A DNA stretch of 64,000 bases from Arthrobacter sp. Soil763 (lineage in GTDB: Bacteria > Actinomycetota > Actinomycetes > Actinomycetales > Micrococcaceae): the NCBI RefSeq assembly GCF_001428365.1, contig NZ_LMSH01000002.1:186001-250000 (forward strand). Direction: 5' to 3'. The notes below the pieces were generated by a model that was not told where the DNA came from, did no database searches, and saw only the letters and a list, made by a program, of their open reading frames with translations. The translations under genes were made by a program, and so were the position numbers. Shown in pieces: positions 1-8,249 of this stretch (its first letter is position 1; every line of letters starts with the position of its first letter).

Positions 1-2
1 TG

Positions 3-455
3 GAAAACATGACCCTGGCCATGTGGAACGAAACCGTCTCCGTCGACCTCACCGGTGTCTTCCTGTGTTGCCGCGAGGTGGTGGGCGAGATGCGGGAACG
101 GAAGTGGGGCCGCATCATCAATATCGCCTCCCAGCTGGCCCTCAAGGGCGGGACCGGGCTCGCCCACTACAGTGCCGCCAAGGCCGGGGTGGTGGGGCTG
201 ACAAAGGCCCTGGCCCTGGAAGTCTCCGGCGACAATGTGCTGGTCAACAGCATCGCGCCCGGGCCGATCGAGACGCCGCTCGTGGAGGGCATCTCGGAGG
301 ACTGGAAGGCGGCCAAACGTGCCGAGCTGCCGCTGGGCCGTTTTGGCCTCCCCGCCGAGGTGGCCCCCACCGCGCTGCTGCTGGCCAGCGACCCGGGCGG
401 CAACCTGTACGTGGGCCAGACGCTGGGGCCCAACTCCGGCGACGTCATGCCGTAG
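3..455 (+). CDS. SDR family oxidoreductase, C-terminal part (cut by window start)
   Basis: About 150 residues of a short-chain dehydrogenase/reductase are visible. The catalytic Ser lies in INIASQ, the Tyr-Lys pair in HYSAAKAG, and the usual PG segment follows (IAPGPIETPLV). The nucleotide-binding TGxxxGxG region lies left of the window, so the ATG at position 9 is internal, not the start. SDRs use NAD(P)(H) to oxidise or reduce alcohol and ketone groups; a 3-oxoacyl reductase-like activity is possible, but the substrate cannot be read. The stop is followed after 14 nt by the next gene on the same strand. Confidence 0.85.
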   Translation, partial: ENMTLAMWNETVSVDLTGVFLCCREVVGEMRERKWGRIINIASQLALKGGTGLAHYSAAKAGVVGLTKALALEVSGDNVLVNSIAPGPIETPLVEGISEDWKAAKRAELPLGRFGLPAEVAPTALLLASDPGGNLYVGQTLGPNSGDVMP

Positions 456-469
456 GGGAGGACGAACGT

Positions 470-820
470 ATGTGCGGAGCCTGCGGGCAGACCGTCGTGG
501 CCGATCCCGTGCTGGGACCGGTGCGGACGATGCGCCAACACCTGATCGTCGCCCAGACGGTCAATGACCTCTGCCGGTCCTGGCCCGGTGCCCCGAAGGT
601 GGCAGCGACCGGGGGAGGGTGGCTGGTGTCCAGGCCGACGGGGGCCATCGAGGCGGTCTCGACCGTCGAGGCGCTGTGGACCGCGGTGCTCAGCGGCCGC
701 GCGGGCGAGCCGCTGGCCGCTGCGGTCGGGCCCGCGGCCGCGGTGGCCGACAGTATCGCCTCGCGCGTGCTGGCACTTGGACGCCGCCTGTCCCAAGCGC
801 GGCCCGCAGGGGCGCCGTAG
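470..820 (+). CDS. small CxxC-containing hypothetical protein
   Basis: This 116-residue protein starts with MCGACGQ, a CxxC pair that could bind a metal, then has a helical, Ala-rich body with no transmembrane segment or signal peptide. I do not recognise the family. The ATG at 470 is chosen because a GGGGAGGA Shine-Dalgarno precedes it and because the CxxC pair then sits at the N-terminus. It lies 14 nt after the SDR gene and is probably cotranscribed with it. It converges on the peptidase gene that ends at 851. Confidence 0.6.
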   Translation: MCGACGQTVVADPVLGPVRTMRQHLIVAQTVNDLCRSWPGAPKVAATGGGWLVSRPTGAIEAVSTVEALWTAVLSGRAGEPLAAAVGPAAAVADSIASRVLALGRRLSQARPAGAP

Positions 821-850
821 GGGGAGGGCGTCAGGAATACCCGGCGGCCG

Positions 851-1510
851 TCACCCGAACTTCGTCCACTGTCCCTCAGAGACCACCTCGACGGAGCCGT
901 CGACAACTTTGATGGCTGTCTGTTCGTCGATGGCGTAGGCCGGGCCGCCGAGGTCGGCGGCCCAGCGCGCTGCGTGCTCCGGGGTGTTGGTCGGAAACGC
1001 GTCCAGGTGCGGGAAGATCGAAAAGTCCACCACTCCGAGGGCGCGGTCGTCCGGGGCGGAGGACCACTCAACGAAGGATTTCCCGATCCGGGGCGTCATC
1101 ACCATGCTCCCGGCACTCACGCCCACCCACACCGTGTTGGTCAGCGCCGGAAGCAGCTCGGCCAGCCCGGATTCCCGCATCCAGTGGGATAGGTACGTCG
1201 CGTCGCCGCCGTCGACCAGGAGCACGTCGGCCTCCCGAAGCCAGGGGACCCACCGCTCCGTGCCGATGCTCGGCAGCGCGGTGAGTTCAAGGACACCGAG
1301 GGACGCCCAGCCCAGGCCGGACAGGTGGCGGGATCCGGAACCGGCGGCCATGAGCCGCCGCACCGACGCCGGCCCGCACATCGGGTGGCCCCACTGCGCG
1401 GTCGGAATGATCAGGGCGTGGCACTGGCCGACCGGTTTTCCGAGCAGCTGCTCGAGCGCCGCGTGGATGCTTGGGTTCGTCACGCCGCCGGACGTGAGCA
1501 AGAGTTTCAC
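851..1510 (-). CDS. peptidase S51 / class I glutamine amidotransferase-like protein
   Basis: This 219-residue cytoplasmic protein looks like the peptidase E (dipeptidase E, S51) family. The nucleophile elbow GVSAGSM carries the likely catalytic Ser, VLLVDGGDATYL matches the family's GGG-like loop, and FPHLDAF follows. Family members cleave N-terminal Asp-containing dipeptides or act on related small peptides such as cyanophycin fragments; the substrate here is unknown. It starts at GTG (1510) with a clear GGGGAGG 5-7 nt upstream. Length fits the family (about 220-230 residues). Confidence 0.75.
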   Translation of the reverse strand: MKLLLTSGGVTNPSIHAALEQLLGKPVGQCHALIIPTAQWGHPMCGPASVRRLMAAGSGSRHLSGLGWASLGVLELTALPSIGTERWVPWLREADVLLVDGGDATYLSHWMRESGLAELLPALTNTVWVGVSAGSMVMTPRIGKSFVEWSSAPDDRALGVVDFSIFPHLDAFPTNTPEHAARWAADLGGPAYAIDEQTAIKVVDGSVEVVSEGQWTKFG

Positions 1511-1733
1511 AGATGCCTCCCCAATTCGGGCGCGGATGCAGGATGTGCTGAGGGCGTGGGACCAGGCCTGACGCGCAGCGGCGGGTCCGGTCTACTACGC
1601 CCACCCGGCCAGTGTGCCAGCTTGGGCGGGGCGCTGGCCCGAATCGGACCGGAATTTTTTCGTCCATCGCGGCGCAGTTAGTCATGCCTGCCGTAACCCG
1701 GGAGCTCGGCAGTTCCCGGTGAGGGGCCGGAAG

Positions 1734-1770
1734 CCACGACGACGGCGGGAGTCTCCCGCCGTCGTCGTGG
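1734..1770. terminator. 17-bp perfect GC hairpin
   Basis: Arms 1734-1750 and 1754-1770 are perfect complements around a 3-nt loop. It lies just past the stop of the small minus-strand gene at 1794. The core GACGACGGCGGG recurs in the hairpin at 11751. There is no strong U-tract. Confidence 0.75.
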
Positions 1771-1793
1771 TGGTGCTGCCGTGCCTGAAAATT

Positions 1794-1997
1794 CTAGGCG
1801 GACGCCGCATCCAGGTTGGCCGCGCCGTTCAGGCTAAGGGTGAAGGTGTTCGGGCCGCTGGCGTGGACCGCGATGTTGGACTTTGCGGTGTTGTGCCGGA
1901 CCGAGAGGTCGTGGACCAGGGCGTCCAGTTCGTGGTGCATCGTGGCGCGGTCCACGAGCTTGTGGGTGACAGTGTGGCTGGCAGTTTCAAACGTCAT
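1794..1997 (-). CDS. 67-residue hypothetical protein
   Basis: A small soluble protein with an N-terminal Thr/His-rich half and a C-terminal half likely to be beta-rich (NTFTLSLNGA). No known domain is recognised. It has ATG at 1997 with GGAAG about 10 nt upstream, and a perfect 17-bp hairpin right after the stop, which together support a real monocistronic gene. It is not clearly linked to either neighbour. Confidence 0.55.
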   Translation of the reverse strand: MTFETASHTVTHKLVDRATMHHELDALVHDLSVRHNTAKSNIAVHASGPNTFTLSLNGAANLDAASA

Positions 1998-2304
1998 TGT
2001 TTAGTGCTTCCATTTCTGAATCCGGATGTCCGGCTGCCGCACCGATGCGGAGCCGCCGTGGCCAAACTAGGAACGCCTGCGGCCAAGGGTAGCTCTGCGA
2101 GCTCACCGGTTTGGCCTCATTGCGTCCACCAGGATGGTGCCCCGCCACGGAGTTCCGGCTGGATGCGCCGGCCTCTGCTTTAGGGCTTCGCGGGCCGGGA
2201 GGCTGTCCCGGACCTACCTTTCATGATGCACACCGGCCGCACGGCGCCTCAAGCCAGACGGCGAATATTGCAGGTGAGACTCATCACAGCGGGTGCCTCA
2301 TGTC
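1998..2304. other. intergenic region
   Basis: About 300 nt without a convincing gene. It holds an imperfect stem near 2030-2055 (CGGCT/AGCCG enclosing CCGC/GCGG) and a CATGATGCAC sequence near 2222 that resembles the half-sites of the operator just downstream. An open frame from 2111 to 2329 lacks a ribosome-binding site and any family resemblance. Confidence 0.4.
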
Positions 2305-2335
2305 CCAGTGCACTGGAAGTGCATTATGATGCACT
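2305..2335 (+). promoter_or_regulatory. double palindrome and -10 box at the XRE-cupin gene start
   Basis: Two palindromes share the core AGTGCA. CCAGTGCACTGG (2305-2316) is perfect. The second has 7-bp arms AGTGCAT (2318-2324) and ATGCACT (2329-2335) around TATG. A TATGAT box (2325-2330) ends 6 nt before the ATG at 2337, the usual spacing for leaderless actinobacterial genes, and it lies inside the second palindrome. This looks like an autorepressor operator, probably bound by the XRE protein it precedes. Confidence 0.6.
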
Positions 2336-2336
2336 T

Positions 2337-2945
2337 ATGGATGATAACGCAGCGATCCTGGCGGTGGCGATCGGCTTGAGGGTGAAGCAGGAGCGGTTGG
2401 CGCGGGGCTGGACCCTCGACCAGCTCGCCAGTGCTGCCGCCGTCAGCCGCCGGATGGTGGTCAACGTAGAGCAGGGCACCACCAATCCCAGTGTCGGGAC
2501 CCTGCTCCGGATCAGCGATGCCCTGGGCGTAGGGCTGCCGGCCCTGGTCGAATCGCCCCAGCCCAGGCCGCTGAAGGTGACCCGGGCCAGCGAAGGGGCA
2601 GCCCTGTGGACCGGCGGGTCCGGTGGCCGCGGGCTGCTGGTGGCCGGCACCGAGCCGCCGGACGTGGTGGAGCTCTGGGACTGGACCCTGCAGCCGGGGG
2701 AGCAGCACAGCAGCGAGTCCCACGCGCCGGGTACCAAGGAACTCCTGCAGGTCCAGGCCGGCGAGGTCACGGTCGTGGCCGCGAACCAGACTGTGCTGCT
2801 GCGATCCGGCGACGCCGTCGCCTTCGCGGGCGATTCTGCCCACTCCTACGCCAACCGCGGCAGCGACCCGGCCAGGTTCTCCCTGGCGGTGTTCGAACCG
2901 GGCGTGGGCTCGGGCCCCCGGGCGGCGGAGGCGGCGGATGCGTAG
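2337..2945 (+). CDS. XRE-family transcriptional regulator with cupin domain
   Basis: A 202-residue DNA-binding protein. An HTH_3 domain covers roughly residues 10-68 (LDQLASAAAVSRRMVVNVEQG as the helix-turn-helix), and a cupin sensor domain roughly residues 110-190 (PGEQHSSESHAPGTKE, then LRSGDAVAFAGDSAHSYAN). Family members sense a small ligand through the cupin and often repress themselves and an adjacent exporter or enzyme. The ATG at 2337 has no Shine-Dalgarno but a TATGAT box 6 nt upstream, so a leaderless transcript is likely. An in-frame GTG at 2319 is an alternative. It overlaps the exporter gene by 8 nt. Confidence 0.85.
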   Translation: MDDNAAILAVAIGLRVKQERLARGWTLDQLASAAAVSRRMVVNVEQGTTNPSVGTLLRISDALGVGLPALVESPQPRPLKVTRASEGAALWTGGSGGRGLLVAGTEPPDVVELWDWTLQPGEQHSSESHAPGTKELLQVQAGEVTVVAANQTVLLRSGDAVAFAGDSAHSYANRGSDPARFSLAVFEPGVGSGPRAAEAADA

Positions 2946-3828
2946 TCCGGGCAAGGCGGCCGTCCCGGTCCCGCCCTGGGGGCTGGCTGTCGCGGCGATG
3001 CTCTCGGTCCAGCTGGGATCCGCCCTGTCGCTGGACCTGATAGCCGCCGTCGGGCCCGCCGGGACCGCATGGCTGCGGCTCAGCCTGGGCGCCCTGATCC
3101 TGCTGGCGATGGTCCGGCCGCCGCTGCGTTCGGTCCGCCGGCGGGACGTGCCGACGCTGCTGGCGCTCGGCGTCGCGACCGGGCTCATGTCGATCGCGTT
3201 CCTGGCCGCGATCGAACACATTCCGCTGGGGACCGCCGTCGCCATCGAGTTCCTGGGCCCCCTGACGGTCGCCGGCGTCCGCAGCCACAACCGGCGGGCG
3301 CTCATCTGGCCGGCCGTGGCCTTCGCCGGGGTCGTCCTGCTGACTCAGCCCTGGAGCAGCGGGTTCGACCCGGTCGGGACGGGCTTCGCCGTGCTCGCCG
3401 CCGTCGCCTGGGGAACCTATATTGTGCTCACCCAGCGGATCGGGGACCGTTTCACCGGCATCGGTACCCTCTCCCTCACCGTCCCGGTGGCGGCGGTGAC
3501 GGCCGCGGTCGTCGGCGTACCCCAGGCTGCGGGGCATCTCTCGCCCGGAATCCTTGCGGCAGCGGCCGGCCTCGCGGTGCTGCTGCCCGTGCTGCCGTTT
3601 GCCCTGGAGATGCTGGCGCTGCGCCGGATGACGCCGACGGCGTTCGGCACCCTGATGGCCCTTGAACCCGGCTTCGGCGTCCTGCTTGGCCTGCTGGTAC
3701 TCCGCCAGCAGCCCTCCGCGATCCAGGTTGCCGGCATCCTGATGGTTATCCTTGCCGGTGCAGCCGCCCAGCGTGGCGGCCGCCGCCCCCGACCCCATGA
3801 GGAGCTCGAACAATGTTCACCGGCCTGA
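2938..3828 (+). CDS. EamA/DMT-family exporter (RhtA-like)
   Basis: A 296-residue inner-membrane protein with about ten hydrophobic segments in two EamA repeats, resembling threonine/homoserine exporter RhtA. Typical features are AIEHIPLGTAVAIEFLGPL in repeat one and RMTPTAFGTLMALEPGF in repeat two. Such proteins export amino acids or related metabolites. The start ATG (2938) overlaps the regulator's stop, and its own end overlaps the next start by 16 nt, so the three genes form one translationally coupled unit. The exported compound is not known; the neighbouring aldolase-family enzyme suggests a keto acid or amino acid. Confidence 0.85.
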   Translation: MRSPGKAAVPVPPWGLAVAAMLSVQLGSALSLDLIAAVGPAGTAWLRLSLGALILLAMVRPPLRSVRRRDVPTLLALGVATGLMSIAFLAAIEHIPLGTAVAIEFLGPLTVAGVRSHNRRALIWPAVAFAGVVLLTQPWSSGFDPVGTGFAVLAAVAWGTYIVLTQRIGDRFTGIGTLSLTVPVAAVTAAVVGVPQAAGHLSPGILAAAAGLAVLLPVLPFALEMLALRRMTPTAFGTLMALEPGFGVLLGLLVLRQQPSAIQVAGILMVILAGAAAQRGGRRPRPHEELEQCSPA

Positions 3829-4709
3829 GCGCATTCCCGCTCACCCCGCTCACCGACGATGCCCTGGACGAGGCCGCCTTCGCGGGCCTGATCCACCGGC
3901 TGGCCGCCGCCGGGGTGGATTCCATCACCGCGCTCGGATCCACCGGGTCCTACGCCTACCTCAGTACCGCGGAGCGCGGCCGCGTCGCCCGCCTCGCCGT
4001 CGAACACGCCGCCGGGACGCCGGTCTTCATCGGCATCGGGGCGCTGCGGACCTCCCACGTGCTGGCGAACGCCGAACAGGCGGAGGAGGCCGGCGCGTCC
4101 GGTCTCCTGCTGGCGCCCATGACGTACCAACCGCTCACCGACGACGACGTGTTCGAGCTGTTCCGCACCGTCGCAGCCTCCTCCTCGCTGCCGGTCATCG
4201 TCTACGACAACCCGGGCACGACGCGGTTCACGTTCACGCCGGAGCTGTACGGCCGCATCGCCGCCCTGCCCGGCGTCGCCTCCATCAAGATCCCGGGCGT
4301 CCCGGCCGACCCCGACCAGGCCCGGGCCCGCGTGAGCGCGATCCGGGCGTCCATTCCCGCGCACGTGACCATTGGCGTCTCCGGGGACGCCATGGCCGCC
4401 GCCGGGCTGGCCGCCGGCTGCGATGCCTGGTACTCGGTCATCGGCGGCACCCTGCCCGAGGCGGCGCTGCGGATCGTGGCGGCGGTCCGGGACGGCCGGA
4501 CGGGCGATGCGCTGGCGGAGTCGGAGCAGCTGGCGCCGCTCTGGCGGCTGTTTACCGAGTTCGGCGGCAGCCTGCGGGTGGTCGCCGCCGTGGCCGAGCA
4601 GCTGGGGCTGGTTCGGCAGTCCAGCCTGCCGCTGCCGATCCGGGGTCTGGACGCGCAGCAGCGGGCGCGCGTGGCCGCCGTCGTGGAGGAACTGGGGCTG
4701 GACCGCTAG
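3813..4709 (+). CDS. dihydrodipicolinate synthase (DapA) family aldolase
   Basis: A 298-residue TIM-barrel protein of the class I aldolase DapA/NAL family. GSTGSYAYL matches the GTTGE substrate loop, VYDNPG carries the catalytic Tyr, and SIKIPG carries the Schiff-base Lys. The loop sequence departs from the true DapA form (GTTGES), so it is more likely a paralogue acting on another 2-keto acid than the lysine pathway enzyme. It is the third gene of the XRE-exporter operon. Its TAG stop shares bases with the stop of the convergent methyltransferase gene (CTAG, 4706-4709). Confidence 0.8.
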   Translation: MFTGLSAFPLTPLTDDALDEAAFAGLIHRLAAAGVDSITALGSTGSYAYLSTAERGRVARLAVEHAAGTPVFIGIGALRTSHVLANAEQAEEAGASGLLLAPMTYQPLTDDDVFELFRTVAASSSLPVIVYDNPGTTRFTFTPELYGRIAALPGVASIKIPGVPADPDQARARVSAIRASIPAHVTIGVSGDAMAAAGLAAGCDAWYSVIGGTLPEAALRIVAAVRDGRTGDALAESEQLAPLWRLFTEFGGSLRVVAAVAEQLGLVRQSSLPLPIRGLDAQQRARVAAVVEELGLDR

Positions 4710-5494
4710 GCGCCGGCCAAGAGCGCAAAGTACCCGGGCACCCGTTGCGGGAGCCGGGCATCGTTCATCGGCACGACCTCGATGCCGACCGGGCCCTCGG
4801 CGATGAGCTGCCAGTCGGTGTCCGGGAAGACGCTGCGCCGCTCCGGGGTGCCGAAGCGCCCGGGGCGGGGCAGGTTCTCCAGGGCGCGCCGCAGTTGCGG
4901 CGGCACGTCGCGGCCCGTCGCGCCGAGCTCGGCCAGATAGTCGAGGCTGTTCCCCGGAAAGTTCGTTTCCGCGACAAAGACCCGTCCGCGGCTTTCCACC
5001 AGTGTTCGCAGGTTTCCTGCCAGGGCGGCCTGCTTGTCAGCCTTCAGGACATGGAACACGCCGCGGACGAAGACGTTGGCCGGTCCCAGCCGGCTTACCA
5101 GGAGCTCTCCGGCGCCGGGCGCGGTGACGTCCACGACGGCGAACTCGGCATTGGGGGTGTCCGCGGTCTCGCTTCGGGCCCGGTCGATCGCGCCGGCGGA
5201 GACGTCGACGCCGAGGACCCGGGGGAAGTCCGTGGCCAGCCATCGGGTGTAGGTCCCATTGCCGCACCCGACGTCAACCACCGGAAGCGCCGGGTCGAAG
5301 TGTCCGAGGAGTAGGTCCGCATACTGCCGGCGCTCGGCCGGGGAATCGGCATCCCAGAGCACATCGCCCGTAGTGCCCGTGGTCCGGATGCCCCGCCAGT
5401 AGCGTTCCCAGGCCTGGTGGGGATCACGCGGTGCCCGGGAGGCCAGACGTGCGACCGTCGGAAGAAGCTGCATCCGGTCCCAAAGCTTCGCCAT
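4706..5494 (-). CDS. class I SAM-dependent methyltransferase
   Basis: A 262-residue cytoplasmic protein with a Rossmann-type methyltransferase core. VVDVGCGNGTYTRWL is motif I, GVDVSAGAID is the acidic motif II, and AEFAVVDV follows. The acceptor is unknown. The start is taken at ATG 5494, because AGGTAGAG lies about 8 nt upstream; a GTG at 5500 is in frame. It begins 9 nt after the GGDEF-EAL stop on the same strand and is probably the last gene of that operon. Confidence 0.8.
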   Translation of the reverse strand: MAKLWDRMQLLPTVARLASRAPRDPHQAWERYWRGIRTTGTTGDVLWDADSPAERRQYADLLLGHFDPALPVVDVGCGNGTYTRWLATDFPRVLGVDVSAGAIDRARSETADTPNAEFAVVDVTAPGAGELLVSRLGPANVFVRGVFHVLKADKQAALAGNLRTLVESRGRVFVAETNFPGNSLDYLAELGATGRDVPPQLRRALENLPRPGRFGTPERRSVFPDTDWQLIAEGPVGIEVVPMNDARLPQRVPGYFALLAGA

Positions 5495-5503
5495 AGCCAC
5501 ACT

Positions 5504-7042
5504 CTACCTAGGCTGATCCTGGCGGCGGACGAGGTCGAGAATTTCTTCGGCCGGGACGGGACGGCCGAAGAAATAGCCCTGGCCGTAGAGGCATCCCATC
5601 TCCAGCAGTTGCGCGGCCTGCCCGGCCGTTTCGATACCCTCCACGATCGCCTCAAGCTCCGCTGCAGAGATCAGTTGCAGGATGGCAGAGACGAATTTCC
5701 GCTGCTGGGGGTCGGTCTCGAGGTTGTCGATCAGGGTGTGGTCGACCTTGACGGTGTCGGCTGGAAGGGAGCGGAGATAGCTGATGGACGAGTATCCAGT
5801 ACCGAAGTCGTCGATTTGGAGCCCGATTCCCATTGCCCGGAGCTTTTCGAGTACCTGCTCCTCGCCCGTTTCGCGGGACATGAGGACGCTCTCGGTGATC
5901 TCGAGGACCAGCCGGCCCGCTTCCGCGCCATTCTCGGCCAGTGTCTCCCTGACGTCGTCGACCAGATCGCTGCGCAGGAGCTCCGCGGCCGAAAGGTTCA
6001 GGTGCAGGCGGAAGTCCGTGAGATCCGGCGCGGTTTCCTTCCAGCGCTGAAGCTGGGCGACGCCCTCGTGCAGGACCCAGCGGCCAAGCTCAAGGATGAG
6101 GCCGGTTTCTTCCGCAATGCCGATGAAGTTGTCCGGCATGATCGTGCCATGCACGGGGTGGTGCCAGCGGACCAGAGCCTCGACGCCGGTCACCCTCCCC
6201 GACGCCAGGGCGACCACCGGCTGGTAGAGCAGGGTGAGCTGCCCGTCGGCCGCTGCCGAACGCAGCTCGGCGGTGACGCGCGAGCGTTCCTGGACGGCGT
6301 CGAGCATGTCCGGATGGAACAGCTGCACCTTGTTTCGGCCCTGGGCCTTTGCCTGGTACATCGCAATGTCCGCGTCGCGCACCAGTTCTTCTGCGGTGCT
6401 GCTGCCGTTCCGCAGGCAAATTCCGATGCTGGCGGTCGTCCAGACCGTCTCCGTGCCGATATCCATACTCTCCTGCAGGCACTCCCAGGCGCGGTGGGCA
6501 ATGAGCAGCACTTCCTCCACGCTGGCGCCGGTCACAAGCACCGCGAATTCGTCCCCGCCGAGGCGGGCCACGGTGTCCGTTGCCCGTACAATCGTGCAGA
6601 GTCGGCGGGCGACCTCGACCAGCACCGCGTCGCCGGCGCTGTGGCCGAGGGTGTCATTAATGGCTTTGAATGAATCCAGGTCAAGAATCAGCACTGCCGG
6701 AACATGTCCGCCGGGAGCACCGGCGTCGGTGGCCTCGTGGATCCGCTCGCTCAGCAGGGTCCTGTTCGCCAGCCCGGTCAACGCATCAGTTTTGACCAAT
6801 TTCTCAAGCTCGACCTGCGTCCGCTTCAGCATGGCCGTCCGGGCGGCGACGCGTTCCTCCAGATCCGCATAGATATGCCCGAGCTCCTCGGCGAGGAGAT
6901 TGACGCCGGTGATGACGGCATCGATCGCGTCTCTCTGCGCCGAGGGTTCAATCCGCGCGCTCAGCTCTCCGGCGGCCAGCCGGACAATGCCGTCGACGAG
7001 TTGCTGCAGACGGGCGTCGTCGGTCCCGTGGTCCGAGGTCAT
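5504..7042 (-). CDS. bifunctional diguanylate cyclase/phosphodiesterase (HAMP-GGDEF-EAL)
   Basis: A 512-residue soluble c-di-GMP enzyme. Residues 1-60 look like a HAMP-type coiled segment (no transmembrane helix), the GGDEF domain is about 80-245 with an intact GGDEF at 162-166, and the EAL domain is about 260-510. The EAL motifs are EALVRW (288), LEITES, IDDFGTGYSS and VEGIET. The usual KxD lysine is present as VKVDHTLI, and the metal and base residues appear intact, so both synthesis and hydrolysis are possible. It follows the small STAS-like gene by 75 nt and precedes a methyltransferase gene by 9 nt. A PilZ glycosyltransferase at 16-18 kb is a plausible c-di-GMP target. Confidence 0.93.
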   Translation of the reverse strand: MTSDHGTDDARLQQLVDGIVRLAAGELSARIEPSAQRDAIDAVITGVNLLAEELGHIYADLEERVAARTAMLKRTQVELEKLVKTDALTGLANRTLLSERIHEATDAGAPGGHVPAVLILDLDSFKAINDTLGHSAGDAVLVEVARRLCTIVRATDTVARLGGDEFAVLVTGASVEEVLLIAHRAWECLQESMDIGTETVWTTASIGICLRNGSSTAEELVRDADIAMYQAKAQGRNKVQLFHPDMLDAVQERSRVTAELRSAAADGQLTLLYQPVVALASGRVTGVEALVRWHHPVHGTIMPDNFIGIAEETGLILELGRWVLHEGVAQLQRWKETAPDLTDFRLHLNLSAAELLRSDLVDDVRETLAENGAEAGRLVLEITESVLMSRETGEEQVLEKLRAMGIGLQIDDFGTGYSSISYLRSLPADTVKVDHTLIDNLETDPQQRKFVSAILQLISAAELEAIVEGIETAGQAAQLLEMGCLYGQGYFFGRPVPAEEILDLVRRQDQPR

Positions 7043-7117
7043 GGAACCGGGAGTGCCGGAGGCGCGGCGAAGGAGGGGGCCGGGGCGGGACGGGTGCCGG
7101 AAGACCGGCGCCTACCT

Positions 7118-7498
7118 CTACTGGCCGGCATTGAGCCAGTCCATTGCCTCGCTGCGGGACGTGAAGAACCGGGTCGGGCACGGGGGAATGTGCACGCCCA
7201 GGAAAAAGTTTGCCAGGACCCGGTCCACCGGAGAGCGCCCGAGGAGGGCGATACGGGAGGCGCTGCACGGAATCGACCAGATGCTCCTGGCTTCCCGGCT
7301 GACGGAGGCGACCGCCGCCATATCCACCAGCATCGGACGCTGGGAGCCCTGGCACACGTCGTTGACGGTGGCCATCGCGGCGCGGGCGTCCTGGACCTCA
7401 ATGCTGCTGCCGGGCAGCCACTGCAAATGCAGCAGGCCGTCTTCACGCAAGTGGACGGTTGCTTTTCCGCCGTCGACAGTCTGCGGTGGAACGACCAC
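7118..7498 (-). CDS. small STAS/SEC14-like protein, paralogue of 8250-8672
   Basis: A 126-residue soluble protein. It is clearly related to the product of 8250-8672: shared blocks include PGS(S/F)(I/V)(E/D)V.DAR.AM, CQG...PML, LG.S.VDRV and FFTSR.(E/D)A..WL. The fold looks like the small STAS/SEC14 (SpoIIAA-like) type; I am not certain of the family name. It starts at GTG 7498 with a strong AGGAGG 5 nt upstream. As the first gene before the GGDEF-EAL gene it may be an input or binding partner for that enzyme, which is inference. Confidence 0.75.
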   Translation of the reverse strand: MVVPPQTVDGGKATVHLREDGLLHLQWLPGSSIEVQDARAAMATVNDVCQGSQRPMLVDMAAVASVSREARSIWSIPCSASRIALLGRSPVDRVLANFFLGVHIPPCPTRFFTSRSEAMDWLNAGQ

Positions 7499-7587
7499 GT
7501 TTTCCTCCTGAGGGCCGCCGAACCTTTCAGCACCGTCTCAAAGGTACCCCCGCCGGGGTCGCGGACCGGCAGAACCCGCCGGTCTGC

Positions 7588-7776
7588 TTGGATCTGACAC
7601 CTGAAGGCGCGGCAGCCGGCGCCGGCCCCGGTCCGCCGCAGGACTCACCGACGCGCCCCGAGGACTTTGCCCGGATCAAGGGCATCAATTGCGAGCTCTT
7701 CGTCCGCGGCGGCCACTTCGCCACGTACCACCGGATCATCGATGCCCAGTTGCGCGAAGAGGGTTTTGGACGCTGA
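7588..7776 (+). CDS. possible small gene or gene remnant
   Basis: A plus-strand reading frame has coding-like GC at third positions over its last 45 or so codons and ends FVRGGHFATYHRIIDAQ... with a TGA at 7774-7776. A 13-bp terminator hairpin starts 3 nt later, as expected for a real gene end. The start is unclear: TTG at 7588 is the only good candidate, no Shine-Dalgarno is visible, and upstream the frame runs into the oppositely oriented STAS-like gene. It may be the 3' remnant of a longer gene. No family is recognised. Confidence 0.3.
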   Translation: MDLTPEGAAAGAGPGPPQDSPTRPEDFARIKGINCELFVRGGHFATYHRIIDAQLREEGFGR

Positions 7777-7778
7777 AG

Positions 7779-7812
7779 CGCCCCGAGGCCATTGGGGGTT
7801 GGCCTCGGGGCG
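7779..7812 (+). terminator. 13-bp hairpin terminator
   Basis: Arms CGCCCCGAGGCCA (7779-7791) and its exact complement (7800-7812) surround an 8-nt loop. A T-rich stretch follows shortly after. It lies 3 nt after the stop of the small frame ending at 7776. Confidence 0.75.
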
Positions 7813-8236
7813 TGCACTTAGCATATTCTTGGCCTTTTTGCGAGTCAAATCCGGCGAATGACCCTGTCGCGACGGTCCCTGGTAGCCGTGGATGTGGCCC
7901 ACCCCCAATGTCCTGATGGGCCACATCCCGGCTGGGAAACACGGAATCGTCGGGCGTGGTGGCGGGGATTCGGTCGGCCGTCGTGGGGGCGCGCCTACCC
8001 CGGCGTGTTGACGCTTAGGGGACTGGCAGGCGACGGCGCCGGCGTCGATAGTCCGGGGACGAAGGGTGTCCCGGCGCGCACGTGATTCCTCAGTGGAGAG
8101 AGCCGGCTGCCTGACTCTCTTTCAGGGTACGCCCCGGTCCCGGGCCACGAAAGAGACAGGGAGGAGGGCGGAGTCAAGCGGGTGCTGAAGTTTCCGGGCC
8201 CGGCCGTGTTGTCCCCGCTCCAGGGCATGCAATGCC
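7813..8236. other. non-coding intergenic region
   Basis: About 420 nt with no convincing gene. It holds an 11-bp inverted repeat, GATGTGGCCCA (7891-7901) with its complement at 7917-7927, that could be a hairpin or a protein-binding site. The open frames here have no ribosome-binding sites. Together with the possible remnant upstream, it suggests an eroded locus between the two STAS-like paralogues. Confidence 0.45.
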
Positions 8237-8249
8237 TAGAATTGGCCAG

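Noticed and set aside
7858..8085. 75-codon plus-strand frame in the STAS-like spacer
   Set aside because: No ribosome-binding site, crosses an inverted repeat, Trp/Arg/Gly-rich with no homologue I recognise.
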